64,000 bases of DNA from Flectonema sp. DT1601 (Eukaryota; Euglenozoa; Diplonemea; Diplonemida; Diplonemidae). The stretch lies in NCBI GenBank assembly GCA_964019425.1, contig OZ025810.1, positions 620,001 to 684,000 of the forward strand, read 5' to 3'. A program made the translations under genes and the position numbers. This document shows, one piece after another, positions 43,243 to 53,409 of the stretch. Below the pieces are notes generated by a model. That model did no database searches, was not told the origin of the DNA, and saw nothing but the letters and a program-made list of their open reading frames with translations. The stretch's first letter is position 1; every line of letters starts with the position of its first letter.

Positions 43243-44069
43243 CGTATTCAAAAGATACCTGAAGTGGGGGAATTATTTATTTATTTATTTACGAAGCCTA
43301 CGAGCCAAAAAAAGTTCAGCAAAAACTCACAGTTAGGGGTGGTAACAGTTATATCGCTACCAGCAACCGTGAGACGGCGATAAGAGACATAGAATAACTT
43401 GGAACAAATGACTGCCTAAACCCACCGCGAGCAGACTACTAAACTACTCCGGAAGAGCAACTCAATAACTCACATCAGAAACTAATCAGAGGTATACCTG
43501 TAGTAAAAAAATACATTAAAAAGAGCGTTCACTTTTTTTTTTTTTCCGATAAGCCGACATTATCGCAAAACAACAAACATATGAAAGAACAACTTCTCGC
43601 TAGTTAGACTCCTAGCAAGGATACAAAAATAAAGCTAACCAGGTGACAAGCCAATGCAAATCACGACAGCAAAATTGAGAGTAAATAACAAGCGCATGAA
43701 TCTCATATAAGGTTATCTTCTTTGTCTTCTGTGATTAGACCGCATTGCTGGACTGATTGGTACGATTCTCTGTCTGGTGAAGACAATAAGAGAAATCACA
43801 ACTCTGAAAAATAATCTATTTGTCGATATAATAAAACACACGTGATGGCAACAATGCCAACGAAAAGCTTTTGATGATTTCCAATAGGGACATGAAAGCA
43901 GGCAAACTGGCGATAAAATTCAGGAACGAACTCTCTCTCTCTCACATATAGTAGTCAATCTTATTTTTGAATTATTGGATACTAAGTTGGGTATATCAAC
44001 ATAATGATTGCTTGAAAAAAAGTATTCCGCGAAAAACACAATAGACTGAAGAAGAAACAAACGGGGAAA

Positions 44070-44103
<34 letters not shown>

Positions 44104-45417
44104 AGACCTCACTCTAATGATTCCTGTTTGTACGCAGCATTTTCTTTTTTTTTTTAAGACCGCTTTAGTGCACACATGTTTGGATAACTTAGCACTGAGA
44201 TTACAACTGTTTACAATTTATTTATCAAAAAAAACTGTAAAGGCACAGAAGTGGTCACACAGTTTTTGCAAACTACCACTCAGAGAGTTAAATAATTTTT
44301 TTTTTTTTTTGAAGGTAACAATCACTTCCGCATAACAGTATGGTAGTGAAAAGGCTTGAGAAACTTGGCAAGAAAAAATCCAAGAAAAAAACCCGTAGTT
44401 TAACAACCAGAAGATTCTATGCTTACACTCACCAACGTTGTAAAATAGAAAATTTATAATTATTATTAAAAAAAAAAAAATAATAATAATAATAATAATA
44501 AAAAACAATCCTTGGTTGATCAAAACGTACTATTGAAGCAGAAAAAAAAACCATCTCAAAAGTGGAATATAATAGACCTTCAGATTAAGTACATCAGAGA
44601 TGGATTTTTCTATCAGAGTGAGCGGAACAAAATTTTGATCAGAAAACAACTAAGCCCTTGAAAGCTTGTAGTCTTCATCCATCAAATACTCAATTAACCT
44701 GTTGGGCATAAATTCATTTGGACAAAAATAATAACAGAAATGGGGGAATCGGAGTTTTTTTTTTTTTTTTGTAACAATCGGAGAAGTATTCAAATTAAAA
44801 AGCCCATATTTCTTATAGCCACCCATGCGATAGGATTCTCTCCTAATCTGAACACGCTTTCTTTTCTTTTTTCTTTTTTTTTGTTTCTTTTTTTCATCAT
44901 CTCGAAGACGTGAGAGAGGAGAACAAGAATTTCTGAGATAAAAGGAATTTATTTTCAAAGAAAAAAGAAAAGAAAAAATTAAAAAGCTAAAAAAAAGTAA
45001 AAGAGAGAGCAGTACGAACAACCACCTTCTAAGAACGGTTATATTTCGATACAGATAATAAGTACCACAGAGGAAACTAGAGCTTTCTAGAAGTAACTTG
45101 AATAGAACCATAAGATTACCCACGCGTAAAACCCTACTGGTCTAACTGGTGAGAGCTGCAAAAGATTTCAATATATATTTACTTCCTGCGTATTAAAAGA
45201 GATATCGCAAATGGAACGGTTTCACCAAAAGACACCATTTATTTCATCGTATTTTCGTTGCTTCAGACAAGTTACCCCCTTCCACAAAAACTTTGAAAAT
45301 GGTAACGTAGAAGAAAATTAATGACGATGAAATAAGTCATCTTAGTTGGTTAGAATTTGTAGTCGTGATTTTTAAGGGAACATTAACAATTAATTCCTTA
45401 CGAAAAAAAAAAAAAAA

Positions 45418-45448
<31 letters not shown>

Positions 45449-46332
45449 GTAATAGTAATAATAAGGAAAGGGAAAAAGAACTTGGCCTTATGAGCACCAA
45501 AAGGTCATCAAATTCATTTTTCAACGAAGCTTAGTAAAGTATAGTTTCGGTTTTTTTTTTTTTTTTTTTTTTTCGATATTGTCTTCCTTCGACATTCGAT
45601 AATGGATAATAAGTTACACGAATAGGGAATACAACACAAGGCGCAATGGGATAAGATGAGTGGAGCCACGATAAGTATCCACCACATAGAAGAGCAGCGA
45701 TACCCAATCACGTAGTACTGCTTTAACACGAATACATGAGCCAAACTCTAACAGGAGATGGAGAAGGAGGGTTTGTGCTAACAACCGTTTTTTCACATCA
45801 ATTTTAAAAAAAAAAAAAAAAAAAACTGATAAGCACACAAGAAACAAACAAAACATTAAATACCATAAAGAAAAGAATATTTCGGTAGAAAGTTTTATTA
45901 TAGCATCACTCTCCACCATAGGAAACCTGGGTTTGAATACTTTTTTTAAGAGAGTAAAATCGTTCTTTTTTTTTTTTTTTTTTTTTTAAAGTGATGGCAT
46001 GATATATAACAAAATTGAACTACATTTTTGAACGGAATACAAGAAGAGAAAAAAAAAAGACAATGCGAAGAACGCTCATACGTGAATGAATGTCAAATTA
46101 TGCTTACTGGGGGTTGCTATTACACATTTGAATAGTTGCCGATAAAAACAGAAATTAACCGAAAAAAGAGGGAAAAAAAACTCTCTTCTTTTACGAATAA
46201 GCCAAGCATGAAAAGTAACAAACATACAGAACATAAGTACCGTATGTAGATTTTCTCATAAAAACTGATTGGACATCCAGACGTGTTACTGTTTGTTGTT
46301 GTTGTTTTGTACCTTCGCTTTATATTAGCGGC
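43243..46332. other. 3.1-kb AT-rich intergenic tract
   Basis: Holds the second copy of the candidate structured RNA (43376-43428), a very long A run (44068-44100), an ATA/AAT microsatellite (45418-45465) and several other A/T runs. A 157-residue frame at 45123-44650 (minus) has hydrophobic and Lys-rich strings but no acceptor-proximal start or domain, so I do not call it a gene. Confidence 0.45.
43376..43428 (-). ncRNA. Candidate structured RNA, copy 2
   Basis: Second member of the pair described at 9846-9898. On the minus strand it reads GCGGTGGGTTTAGG then the stem at 43409-43397, ATTTG-ttc-CAAGT. Downstream on the same strand is another possible stem (GGTAGC...GTTACC, near 43354-43334). 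It lies about 130 bp upstream of the F-box start codon, beyond its acceptor-like site, so it could instead belong to a leader or spacer. Confidence 0.4.
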
Positions 46333-47787
46333 TCAGTTGTCACCAGGTGCTTGAGTTAAGCTCACTGAGCAATGTTGAATGATAAACGGAATAAGCGGAA
46401 CGTTATTGCCTCCGATAATTTCAGTTATTTTTTGGTGAAGTTCGCTATCACTCTCTCCTGACCAGGATTGTATGATGCTGACACATGTTTGAGTTTTCTC
46501 CATACCAATTTGAAGGGTTAATATTTCAGCAGTTCTCTGCCGCTCTATCTCAGCTCTTTCCGGTGAGTCGACAACAGGTTTAGCACCATTGTCTTTGTGA
46601 GGGGAGGCTGCTAATTTTGCTAGAAATTTACAGTCTCTCAGAGTGGTCTCACATGTTTGAATACTTGGAGGTGCCGCCGTACCTGCCGCTTGTCGCGAAT
46701 CTTGTGCTGGCTCTGGTATTTTTCCTGGGGCAGCATTTTTTAACATCTCTCCCAATGTCGCCTTGTCAATCTTAACTGCTGTGTCTGTTTTCTGAGATGC
46801 TGACAGCGCTGAATTTGACATGCCCGATTGCTTCCTTTTTGAAAATAGTCCTCCAAATAACTTCTTCCCAAGACCCGAACCGCTTCCAGAACTACCTTCG
46901 CTCTTCGCCGAAATTTGTTGTTGCTTGAACTTTTGGAATGTTTTACCCTTGTCAATTTGGTTTTTAGCGAATTCTTTCAATTCAGTTTGCATATATGGAG
47001 ACGCAAGAATTGCCTGTATCGATGGTCGGTTCTCCGCATTATTTGTTAACATCCAATTACACATTGATATTAGTTCAGGTGGATGGCCAGTGTCAGATGG
47101 GATCGGAACCTGCTTACCCGCTTCAATATTAGACAGTAGGCCGGGGACGTCTTTTCCTACGAATGGTTTTTTTCCCAGAGTCAGTGTTTCATAAAGAAGA
47201 ACACCTAGAGCAAATACATCAGATTTACTGCTGTAGGTACTTCTCCTACACATCTCTGGACTAAAGTACGAATACGTTCCACAGACAGTATTTGCTTCTC
47301 CAATACTCCCGACGTGTTTGGCAACACCAAAGTCGCCAAGTTTCACAATATCAGACGATGACAGAAAGACATTTTGAGTTTTTATATCTCTATGTAGATA
47401 CTTCTTCTCATGAAGGTATTTCAAAGCAAGACATATTTGAATGAATATGGAAAGAACTATATCTGTAGGCATTGAACCCGCACGCTTTGATCTCCGAATT
47501 TTAACAGCCAGATCACCCCCATCAGCATACTCCATAATTGTGTAGAGTTTGTTACTTGTTTCGAAGCTTTCTACAAACCTTGTGATGTTTGGATGGTTTA
47601 AGCTCGCCATTACAGAAACCTCATTGCGAGAATCATCAATGTCGCGCTTCTTCATGCCTGCCAGATTCACTTCCTTCGCAACATATTGCCGACCATCAGT
47701 CAGACTTTTTACTAGAATCGCCCTACCAAACGCGCCTCTCCCGAGCTCCCGCTCAACTAGCAGCTTCTTCTCACGAAGCTCGGCCAT
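46333..47787 (-). CDS. NEK-family Ser/Thr kinase
   Basis: Intronless, 484 residues, ATG 8 nt after AATTTATCAG. An N-terminal kinase domain (about 10-265) has every core motif: GRGAFGRA loop, VAKE lysine, NEVSVMASLNHPNI alpha-C, HRDIKTQNVFL catalytic loop, GDFGVAK metal site, CGTYSYFSPE activation end. The activation-loop end and NHPNITRF pattern are NEK-like (NIMA-related; mitosis, centrosome or cilium). The C-terminal 220 residues start with a basic helix and a Gly/Ser linker, then GLGKKLFGGLFSKRKQ, a possible membrane- or microtubule-binding patch, then a helical tail. It should be active. Confidence 0.9.
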   Translation of the reverse strand: MAELREKKLLVERELGRGAFGRAILVKSLTDGRQYVAKEVNLAGMKKRDIDDSRNEVSVMASLNHPNITRFVESFETSNKLYTIMEYADGGDLAVKIRRSKRAGSMPTDIVLSIFIQICLALKYLHEKKYLHRDIKTQNVFLSSSDIVKLGDFGVAKHVGSIGEANTVCGTYSYFSPEMCRRSTYSSKSDVFALGVLLYETLTLGKKPFVGKDVPGLLSNIEAGKQVPIPSDTGHPPELISMCNWMLTNNAENRPSIQAILASPYMQTELKEFAKNQIDKGKTFQKFKQQQISAKSEGSSGSGSGLGKKLFGGLFSKRKQSGMSNSALSASQKTDTAVKIDKATLGEMLKNAAPGKIPEPAQDSRQAAGTAAPPSIQTCETTLRDCKFLAKLAASPHKDNGAKPVVDSPERAEIERQRTAEILTLQIGMEKTQTCVSIIQSWSGESDSELHQKITEIIGGNNVPLIPFIIQHCSVSLTQAPGDN

Positions 47788-48464
47788 ATACTTTTCTGAT
47801 AAATTGAATTAAAAATGATAATTGTAATCCGAAATAACACGCGGGAATTAAGAGCAGGAAGTAATGTATCTTCTGAGAAGGTTGTTTTTGTTAAACACTT
47901 CAAGAACTGACGTTAATGTCCTTAATCAGCTCCAAAGTAAATCTGAATGATTCACACTTTGGAACAAACTCTACCCTCAATCAACTGTCAATAATGAAAT
48001 TTTCACAAGTCCCATACCCCAACCCCAATTGTAACCAAATCTATTCAAACGCGACAAAGAAAGCAAGCTGGTCCTAATTTTTGCGGAAGCACTTTATTAC
48101 AAAGTCTTTGAGATGATCCTTACGAAGAACACGCGCATCCCATCGACTCTTGAAGAGCGCAGTCACAGATGGATCTGGAGAAGGTTAAATCTCGAATGCG
48201 AAAGGAAATACGAGACCCGATGGATAGTGTGAAGGCAAGGGCGAACAGAAACCTTTAAGCCAAATGATGGCATCTAAAGGTTTTCGACTACATGCTGAAA
48301 TGTTCGATATTCAACACGGTTACTCTTCAAAAGAAATGCGGTAAGGATAATGGTACCCACATACGTTATGCAGAATAGCTCGCTATGTAACTTGTCAGTG
48401 ACGGGACATCGAGAGACAAGACAACCAATACCACATCTACTATTGACTCAGATTCGCACTTCCC
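47788..48464. other. Spacer between gene block and mobile-element block
   Basis: 677 bp, GC-richer from 48080 on. Plus-strand readings near 48090-48240 have a vague LINE-end look (KVFEMILTKNTRIPST, RWIWRRLNLE) but are broken and not convincing. No gene called. Confidence 0.35.
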
Positions 48465-48497
48465 ACACATGAGGCGATCGGCAGGGTGGAGGTGTTC

Positions 48498-48661
48498 ACG
48501 ATTTTTCACTTTGCTACACGAAAATTCACGATTTTTCACGATTTTTCACTTTGCCACACGAAAATTCACGATTTTTCACGATTTTTCACGATTTTTCACG
48601 ATTTTTCACGATTTTTCACGATTTTTCACGATTTTTCACGATTTTTCACGATTTTTCACTT
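48498..48661 (+). repeat. 10-bp minisatellite (ACGATTTTTC) in left arm
   Basis: More than a dozen units of the 10-mer TTCACGATTT, interrupted twice by an ACTTTGCYACACGAAAA variant. The complementary GTGAAA units follow at about 48680-48740, so the arm can form a long hairpin. Confidence 0.9.
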
Positions 48662-48931
48662 AATTTTTTGCTGCTTTCTGGTAGTGAAATCCCGTGAAAA
48701 TGTGTGAAAATGTGTGAATTCTAGTGAAAAAAGTGAGTGATATCCAGATGGTACCGTTGGTGCTGGTGTGCTGTGCGATGTCAAACCTGTTCAGTTTGCC
48801 ATACGTCATGTCACTTTGACAACTAAATGGGCATCGCTTGTGCCCAGTGACCCATCACCCTTCCTGACCATCGCTTGTGGTGAGGTTCCGGACTTTGGAC
48901 CGGCGCATCGCGTGTGCGGTGGGTTTAATCT

Positions 48932-49234
48932 TTAATCACTGAGGGGCTCATTCTCGTTCATTGCCTCCTCTTTTCGCTGAGCAGTTTTTTCTTGTGCAAC
49001 TTTCCTGGCAGCAGCATTTTCTGCTGCTTTCGCTGCTTTCGCTTGGGTCAGTGTGGCGGACTGCTGGGGCACCGGGAGGGAGAGGGGGTCACGCAACTTT
49101 TGCTTTGTGGGGAGCTCCAGCGCAAAGCATTCAACAACAGAGAAAATGAATGCCCCGCGCTGGGACTTGGTTGGGGGGTTAGGTAGGGATGGTGCGTCCA
49201 CCGGGATGATGCTGGCATCAGGCTTGGTGAGCAT
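48932..49234 (-). CDS. Hypothetical protein inside TIR element, 100 residues
   Basis: Pro-rich start, Gln/Ala/Lys-rich helix at the end (TLTQAKAAKAAENAAARKVA). It lies just after the 198-residue frame in another frame and may be its continuation through an intron (inference). No domain recognised. Confidence 0.3.
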   Translation of the reverse strand: MLTKPDASIIPVDAPSLPNPPTKSQRGAFIFSVVECFALELPTKQKLRDPLSLPVPQQSATLTQAKAAKAAENAAARKVAQEKTAQRKEEAMNENEPLSD

Positions 49235-49257
49235 GGGGTCATCGGGGACATCGCTCT

Positions 49258-49854
49258 TCAGCTGCAGTGGTGCAGCGCACGTCGTAGTGTGTCACAGAAT
49301 GATTGAGCTTGGTGGCTCTGTGTCAGTCTGCATGCAAGACTATAGCATGCAGTCGTAGCTGTAGCAGCAGTGATGTGTAGCGCTGACGAGTTTTCTGTCA
49401 CAGATGTTGCGTCACTTACCAGGCAGAAGGTACTCTCCCGGTTGCGAATGAGAAACACACAATCCTGCACATACAACCACCGGATCATCTCTCTTCGTGC
49501 AGCCCAATAACTGACGGAGTCAAGACCATGAAGCTGGCGGGTAAACTGCGGAATGCGGCGCATGGCGATGTGCTGCAAGAGGATCGGGACAACTGTACTT
49601 GGTGGCTGTGGGCGGAGATGCAGGGTCCCAGCAACAGTGTATTGCGATACACCGTCAACCTCACCAATCTTCTCATCGCACCAGATCAGCATTCCATCCG
49701 TGCCAGCAACACGAGCCCTAACCTCCAAGTCATCTTCAACTTCTAGTCCCATACCACCCAATACATCTAACAGCTTTGATCTGCTAGTCACATACAGCAA
49801 GATCTCTGCTGGCAAGGAATCGCGAAGTTGCACTGTTACTCTTACGAGAGCCAT
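49258..49854 (-). CDS. Hypothetical protein inside TIR element, 198 residues
   Basis: Intact frame with ATG start. The first 90 residues look like a ubiquitin-like or beta-grasp fold (MALVRVTVQLRDSLPAEI, SRSKLLDVLGGMGLEVEDD), followed by an alpha-helical part. GC-richer than the host genes. I recognise no transposase catalytic motif. It could be an accessory protein of the element or a captured gene. Confidence 0.4.
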   Translation of the reverse strand: MALVRVTVQLRDSLPAEILLYVTSRSKLLDVLGGMGLEVEDDLEVRARVAGTDGMLIWCDEKIGEVDGVSQYTVAGTLHLRPQPPSTVVPILLQHIAMRRIPQFTRQLHGLDSVSYWAARREMIRWLYVQDCVFLIRNRESTFCLVSDATSVTENSSALHITAATATTACYSLACRLTQSHQAQSFCDTLRRALHHCS

Positions 49855-49879
49855 GTGAATGCATTATCACAATAAGCTT

Positions 49880-50185
49880 TAGAGAACGATAGGATTAACA
49901 AGCACCACCACTTCAACGATCACCACACATGCCTATCAACCCACCTAGTTCAGCAACCACATGAAACTGTAACAAGAGCTGGATTAAAGAGAAGTAGTAT
50001 TAACAATAAACTGTAGAGAACGATAGGATTAACAAGCACCACCACTTCAACAATCACCACACATGCCTATCAACCCACCTGTGCTAGAATAGTTCAGCAA
50101 CCACATGAAACTGTAACAAGAGCTGGATTAAAGAGAAGTAGTATTAACAATAAACTGTAGAGAACGATAGGATTAACAAGCACCG
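49880..50185. repeat. 134-144-bp tandem repeat inside TIR element
   Basis: Units start TAGAGAACGATAGGATTAAC at 49880, 50014 and 50158. The first two are full and nearly identical, differing by a 10-bp insertion (TGTGCTAGAA); the third is partial. Confidence 0.9.
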
Positions 50186-50261
50186 ATGACAACTACGAAG
50201 CAGTGCAGTTCAGGCCCCCCCTGAGTAGTTTTTTTTACCAAACCACAAATCTCAATATCAA

Positions 50262-50402
50262 AATTCACGAAAATTCACGATTATTCACGAAAATTCACGA
50301 TTTTTCACCATGCTTTTTGGCAGTGAATTTTCGTGAATATTCGTGATAGGTAGTGACAACTCGTGACAAACCGTGAAGGATCGTGAAAATTCGTGAAACC
50401 TC
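50262..50402. repeat. Foldback right arm of TIR element
   Basis: TTCACGA units on one strand (50266-50309) face TTTCGTGAA/CGTGA units (50327-50398) around a short spacer with TGGCAG, giving a self-complementary arm like that at the left end. Confidence 0.75.
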
Positions 50403-50429
50403 CACCCCTGCCGATCGCCTCAATGTGAC

Positions 50430-50946
50430 TTGCAAGTCGATGATCGAATCGTTCTGCGATTCAAGAAAGAGGCAGCGAAGAAGATAGTGGAATGGAGAGG
50501 CTACGTGCAAGTAGCCCGAGGATCAGGTGATAACAGGCATGTTGGTATCATGTATCGCCAAGATCCTGCCACTATCCTTCGATTTCCACCCTCTGATGCT
50601 GATTTGGCATCAAATCCCTATCACTCAGTCACAGTGTACAGGGGGAATCTCTCTCACTTTCGACATCTTAGTCACTCAGCTAAGAAAGAAGGTAGTGGGG
50701 ATGTAGAAAACTTAGTTGGAAACTGGCAAAAGGAGCACAAAAGAAACAACATTCTTCCCTAGCAGAAGGGATTCAACTGCAGGTAGCACAAATTACACAC
50801 GCAACTCTAGCAAATGTGTTGCAGACAGGCAACTCAGAGAAAGTTACAGAGTTGGAAACAAGGGTTCTAGAGATTGAGAACGAGAAGCGGTTACTTGAAT
50901 CCGAACATGGGGAGATGGAAAATGAAGTGAAGCAAAAAAAAAATTA
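50430..50946 (+). other. Uncharacterised coding remnant next to TIR element
   Basis: Plus-strand frame of about 110 residues (50430-50762) starting right at the TIR tip: QVDDRIVLRFKKEAAKKIVE then HVGIMYRQDPATILRFPP. An overlapping frame runs on to 50944 with a heptad-like helix (VTELETRVLEIENEKRLLES), ending by an A run and the first hairpin-satellite unit. The two could be parts of one protein. No family recognised. Because the TIR element abuts it, it may be the element's host gene or another element's first protein. Confidence 0.35.
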
Positions 50947-50958
50947 AAAAAAAGAATA

Positions 50959-51213
50959 AACAATGTTATCATTGTTTTTTTTATCGATCGACTCTGTCGA
51001 TTAATTTCTATTTTCCGTCCTGGTCAAGACACTTAACTGATTGTTTTTTCTTTAAAAAATAATAAAAAGGATTTAAAAAAAAAAAAAAAGAATAAACAAT
51101 GTTATCATAGTTTTTTTTTTATCGATCGACTATGTCGATTAATTTCTATTTTCTGTCCTGATCGAGACGCTAAACTGATTGTTTCCTTTTTTAAAAAAAA
51201 AGGAAAAATTTAA

Positions 51214-51245
<32 letters not shown>
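50959..51245 (+). repeat. Two outlying hairpin-satellite units
   Basis: Units begin at 50959 and 51095 (AACAATGTTATCATTG or a one-base variant), each with the four stems described for the main array and an A-rich tail; the second ends in about 40 A's at 51214-51255. Confidence 0.9.
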
Positions 51246-51255
<10 letters not shown>

Positions 51256-51259
<4 letters not shown>

Positions 51260-51420
51260 ATCTCCCTGCTATCCCCATATCCCCACAATAATATTATACC
51301 TTTTCATTTTCTCTTTCCTTTTCTGGTCTTTTTTTTCTTTTTTTTTTTTCCTTTTTCATATAACGTTTATTTATTTCTATTTTATTTTTTTTATTTTTTC
51401 ATGTTTGATTATTTCCTCTT
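51256..51420 (+). repeat. Module shared with satellite-LINE junction
   Basis: GAGCATCTCCCTGCTATCCC followed by a pyrimidine-rich stretch and TTTCATGTTTGATTATTTCC. The same module follows the last unit of the main array at 56250 (split there by a MITE) and leads into the LINE. So satellite plus this module is a repeated composite. Confidence 0.85.
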
Positions 51421-51502
51421 CATATTATTTTTTTTTTTCTGCCTCTCTTAATTCTGTTCGTTTCTTTGAAACGAAAATTCATTTGAATATTATTCCTTGG
51501 TC

Positions 51503-51615
51503 AGCAGATGTCATTGTCGCCCTTTGGGCCTGTTAAAAAAAAAAAAAAATAAAAAGAAAGTTTACATTGGGAATAGGGCAGGAGCCAAAAGCTCCCAGTC
51601 CGTTACTTCCCACCT
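51503..51615 (-). repeat. Inverted copy of the LINE 3' tail
   Basis: Reverse-complement match to 59090-59212, including CCCAGTCCGTTACTTCCCAC, GGCAGGAGCCAAAAGC and CGCCCTTTGGGCCTGTT, with an A run in the middle. Only about the last 110 bp of the LINE copy are present. Confidence 0.85.
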
Positions 51616-51626
51616 TTTCGAAACAA

Positions 51627-51785
51627 GTATTTCTCACTTAGAAATTATTTATTTTTTTATTTTCAGCTTAATTAGCTACAAAGTGTTTCTACTAAGTGTT
51701 TCTCACTTAGATTTTTTTTTTGCTTTTCAGCTCCTTAAAAGCTGCTAAGCGTTTCTGCTAAGTGTTTCTCACTTAGATTTCTATT
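51627..51785 (+). repeat. Short tandem hairpins CTAAGTG-TTTCT-CACTTAG
   Basis: A perfect 7-bp stem with 5-nt loop occurs twice (near 51693 and 51758), with a partial third copy at 51627. Each is followed by T- or AT-rich spacer. Confidence 0.8.
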
Positions 51786-53404
51786 TTAATGTTTGTTTTC
51801 TATCCCCTCTTCTATCCCTTTTGTTCAAAAAAAGCGATGAGAAATTCTCTCATTCATGCTAAGATGCACTCTGAACTTTGATTTTTTGATCTGAGTGTGA
51901 GGGAATGACCTGTTAGTGCATTGGGCATAAGCTGGGCTGCAGTTTAGATGTCTTAGGTGTTAATAGGGGGTTCCTCTTAGCATTTTTCTTTGTTACCACC
52001 TTATGATTTTCTTGAAGAAAAAAAATAGAAGTCATAACGGTGCTTCCCTCTGGAAGGGTTGTAAGCCATGGTGTCCAACTAAATTAAAGGACAAGTCTGG
52101 GATAATCCCTGCCAGAGGGGCGAGTATTCTACCATGGTTGAAATACTCTGGCAACTGATCTTCAATTTTATGTTGTTTGTTAGCTGCTGGTGTATCTTGA
52201 TCATGTGTTGATACTTGCATTTTTTTATTTGTAATCTTCTATTACAATCACTCTTGCCTATATCTTTTCTTTTTATTCTCTTTCTGTTCTGGTCTGTTAC
52301 GTCATTTGTCTTGTTTAACTTCAGTTATATCCATTTTACTTTTTATTGTTTCCCATCTACTTTTTATTTTCTATTAGTTCTGGTCAGAAACTCCTGGGCA
52401 GCAAGAAGGAAAGCAGTTTAGTACTTCTGGGTGTTTGGCATCACCCCCCATAGTGAGCAAGTACAACAGGTAGCATTGGTAGTCTGTTGATCCTGAGTGA
52501 TCCCAGCTACAGTTTTGTCATTATAATAAAGTTCTTCAGGTGTGAGTAGTTTTTTTTGGGGTTTCTGTCCAGAACTAATAGAAAATAAAAAGTAGATGAA
52601 TTAGGACAACATTTAGAGATAAATATTATTGTAATTCGTATAATTCAAATAATGTAAATCTAACTGTCTTACGTCATTTTGTTTTCTTTATTGAAAGAAA
52701 GTACATTCCTGTTACATAAACTACAGGTAGAAAATACTGAGGTAAACCTTAACCATGAAGGTCAATTTTGTGAGAACTCTAACATGTTCGCGTATAGAAC
52801 ATAGAGGGACACGGATGATTGTTTTCTTTTTGAATACATTCCCCACTCTGGACTTTGCCAATTAAATGTCTTAACCCAAAACCCGTCGATGCCGTCACCC
52901 CAACATTATTTGTTGGATTATGCAACCCCCTCAGATTTTCTAACTGAATTCTGGATAACGCTACCATAATTTATTTAAGGTGAGTGCTCCGCTAGTAGTG
53001 TGCTACGAACTAGCAATTTTTGCTAACATATTTTTTTCAAAGAATTGTTGATTTAAGCAAGTAATTTGTAGGTGAAACCTACACTCTGCCGTATTACATT
53101 ATACCCTGGTTTTGGTTTCCCAGGGCTCACGATTAATTCAAAATTGAATAACTCGATTCCGTACTGCACTGAATGACAACACGGAAAAAGAGATGTGTAT
53201 GCAGCTAAGTTAGAAAGAGTTGAATTTACCAGGTGAGATTTGGACTGTTAGCTTTTGGCTAAGGCCCTCCCTGAAGAGCAAGAACAAAAAAAACTACTCA
53301 CACCTGAAGAACTTTATTATAATGTAAAGTATTTACGTCAATTGCAGAGTGTATGCCTACACTAACATTACCTTTAGTCACTGTATCTCAGAACTAATGT
53401 TATA
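51786..53404. other. Repeat-derived DNA with nested inverted repeats
   Basis: No coding frame supported. It contains two perfect inverted repeat pairs, one 30 bp (52354-52383 and 52569-52598) and one about 39 bp (52519-52557 and 53286-53324). Part of 52280-52360 also matches 59820-59900 in reverse. A GC-rich patch at 52035-52160 has palindromic CCATGG pieces of unknown nature. Confidence 0.5.
52519..53324. repeat. Element-like 39-bp inverted repeat pair
   Basis: CATTATAATAAAGTTCTTCAG at 52519 continues through GTGTGAGTAGTTTTTTTT and is mirrored at 53286-53324, enclosing about 730 bp. It may be a MITE or hairpin product; no target duplication found. Confidence 0.65.
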
Positions 53405-53409
53405 GATCA

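Larger units (their letters stand above)
48466..50430. mobile_element. TIR element with foldback arms, about 2 kb
   Basis: The two ends are inverted copies: 48466-48495 starts CACATGAGGCGATCGGCAGG and the right end (50430-50400, reversed) reads CACATTGAGGCGATCGGCAGG. Inside each end lies an arm built from the heptamer TTCACGA that folds back on itself. The middle has two minus-strand frames and a tandem repeat. The palindrome CGATCG within the repeat makes the exact tip uncertain, so I cannot define the target duplication. A CAGGGGTGGAGG inner start would suit hAT, but no transposase motif was recognised. Treat as a DNA transposon of unresolved superfamily, possibly non-autonomous. Confidence 0.6.

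Noticed and set aside
44650-45123. 157-residue minus-strand frame
   Set aside because: Low-complexity Phe/Leu and Lys strings from T and A runs; no acceptor context or recognisable domain.
48090-48240. Possible LINE fragment
   Set aside because: Only a few vaguely matching residues, interrupted frame, no zinc knuckle or endonuclease motif.
52035-52160. GC-rich patch as a tRNA or rRNA piece
   Set aside because: No cloverleaf, no B box, no match to remembered rRNA segments.
52519-53324. Confident transposon call for the 39-bp inverted repeat pair
   Set aside because: No target duplication or coding content, and the region is rearranged; reported only as an inverted repeat.
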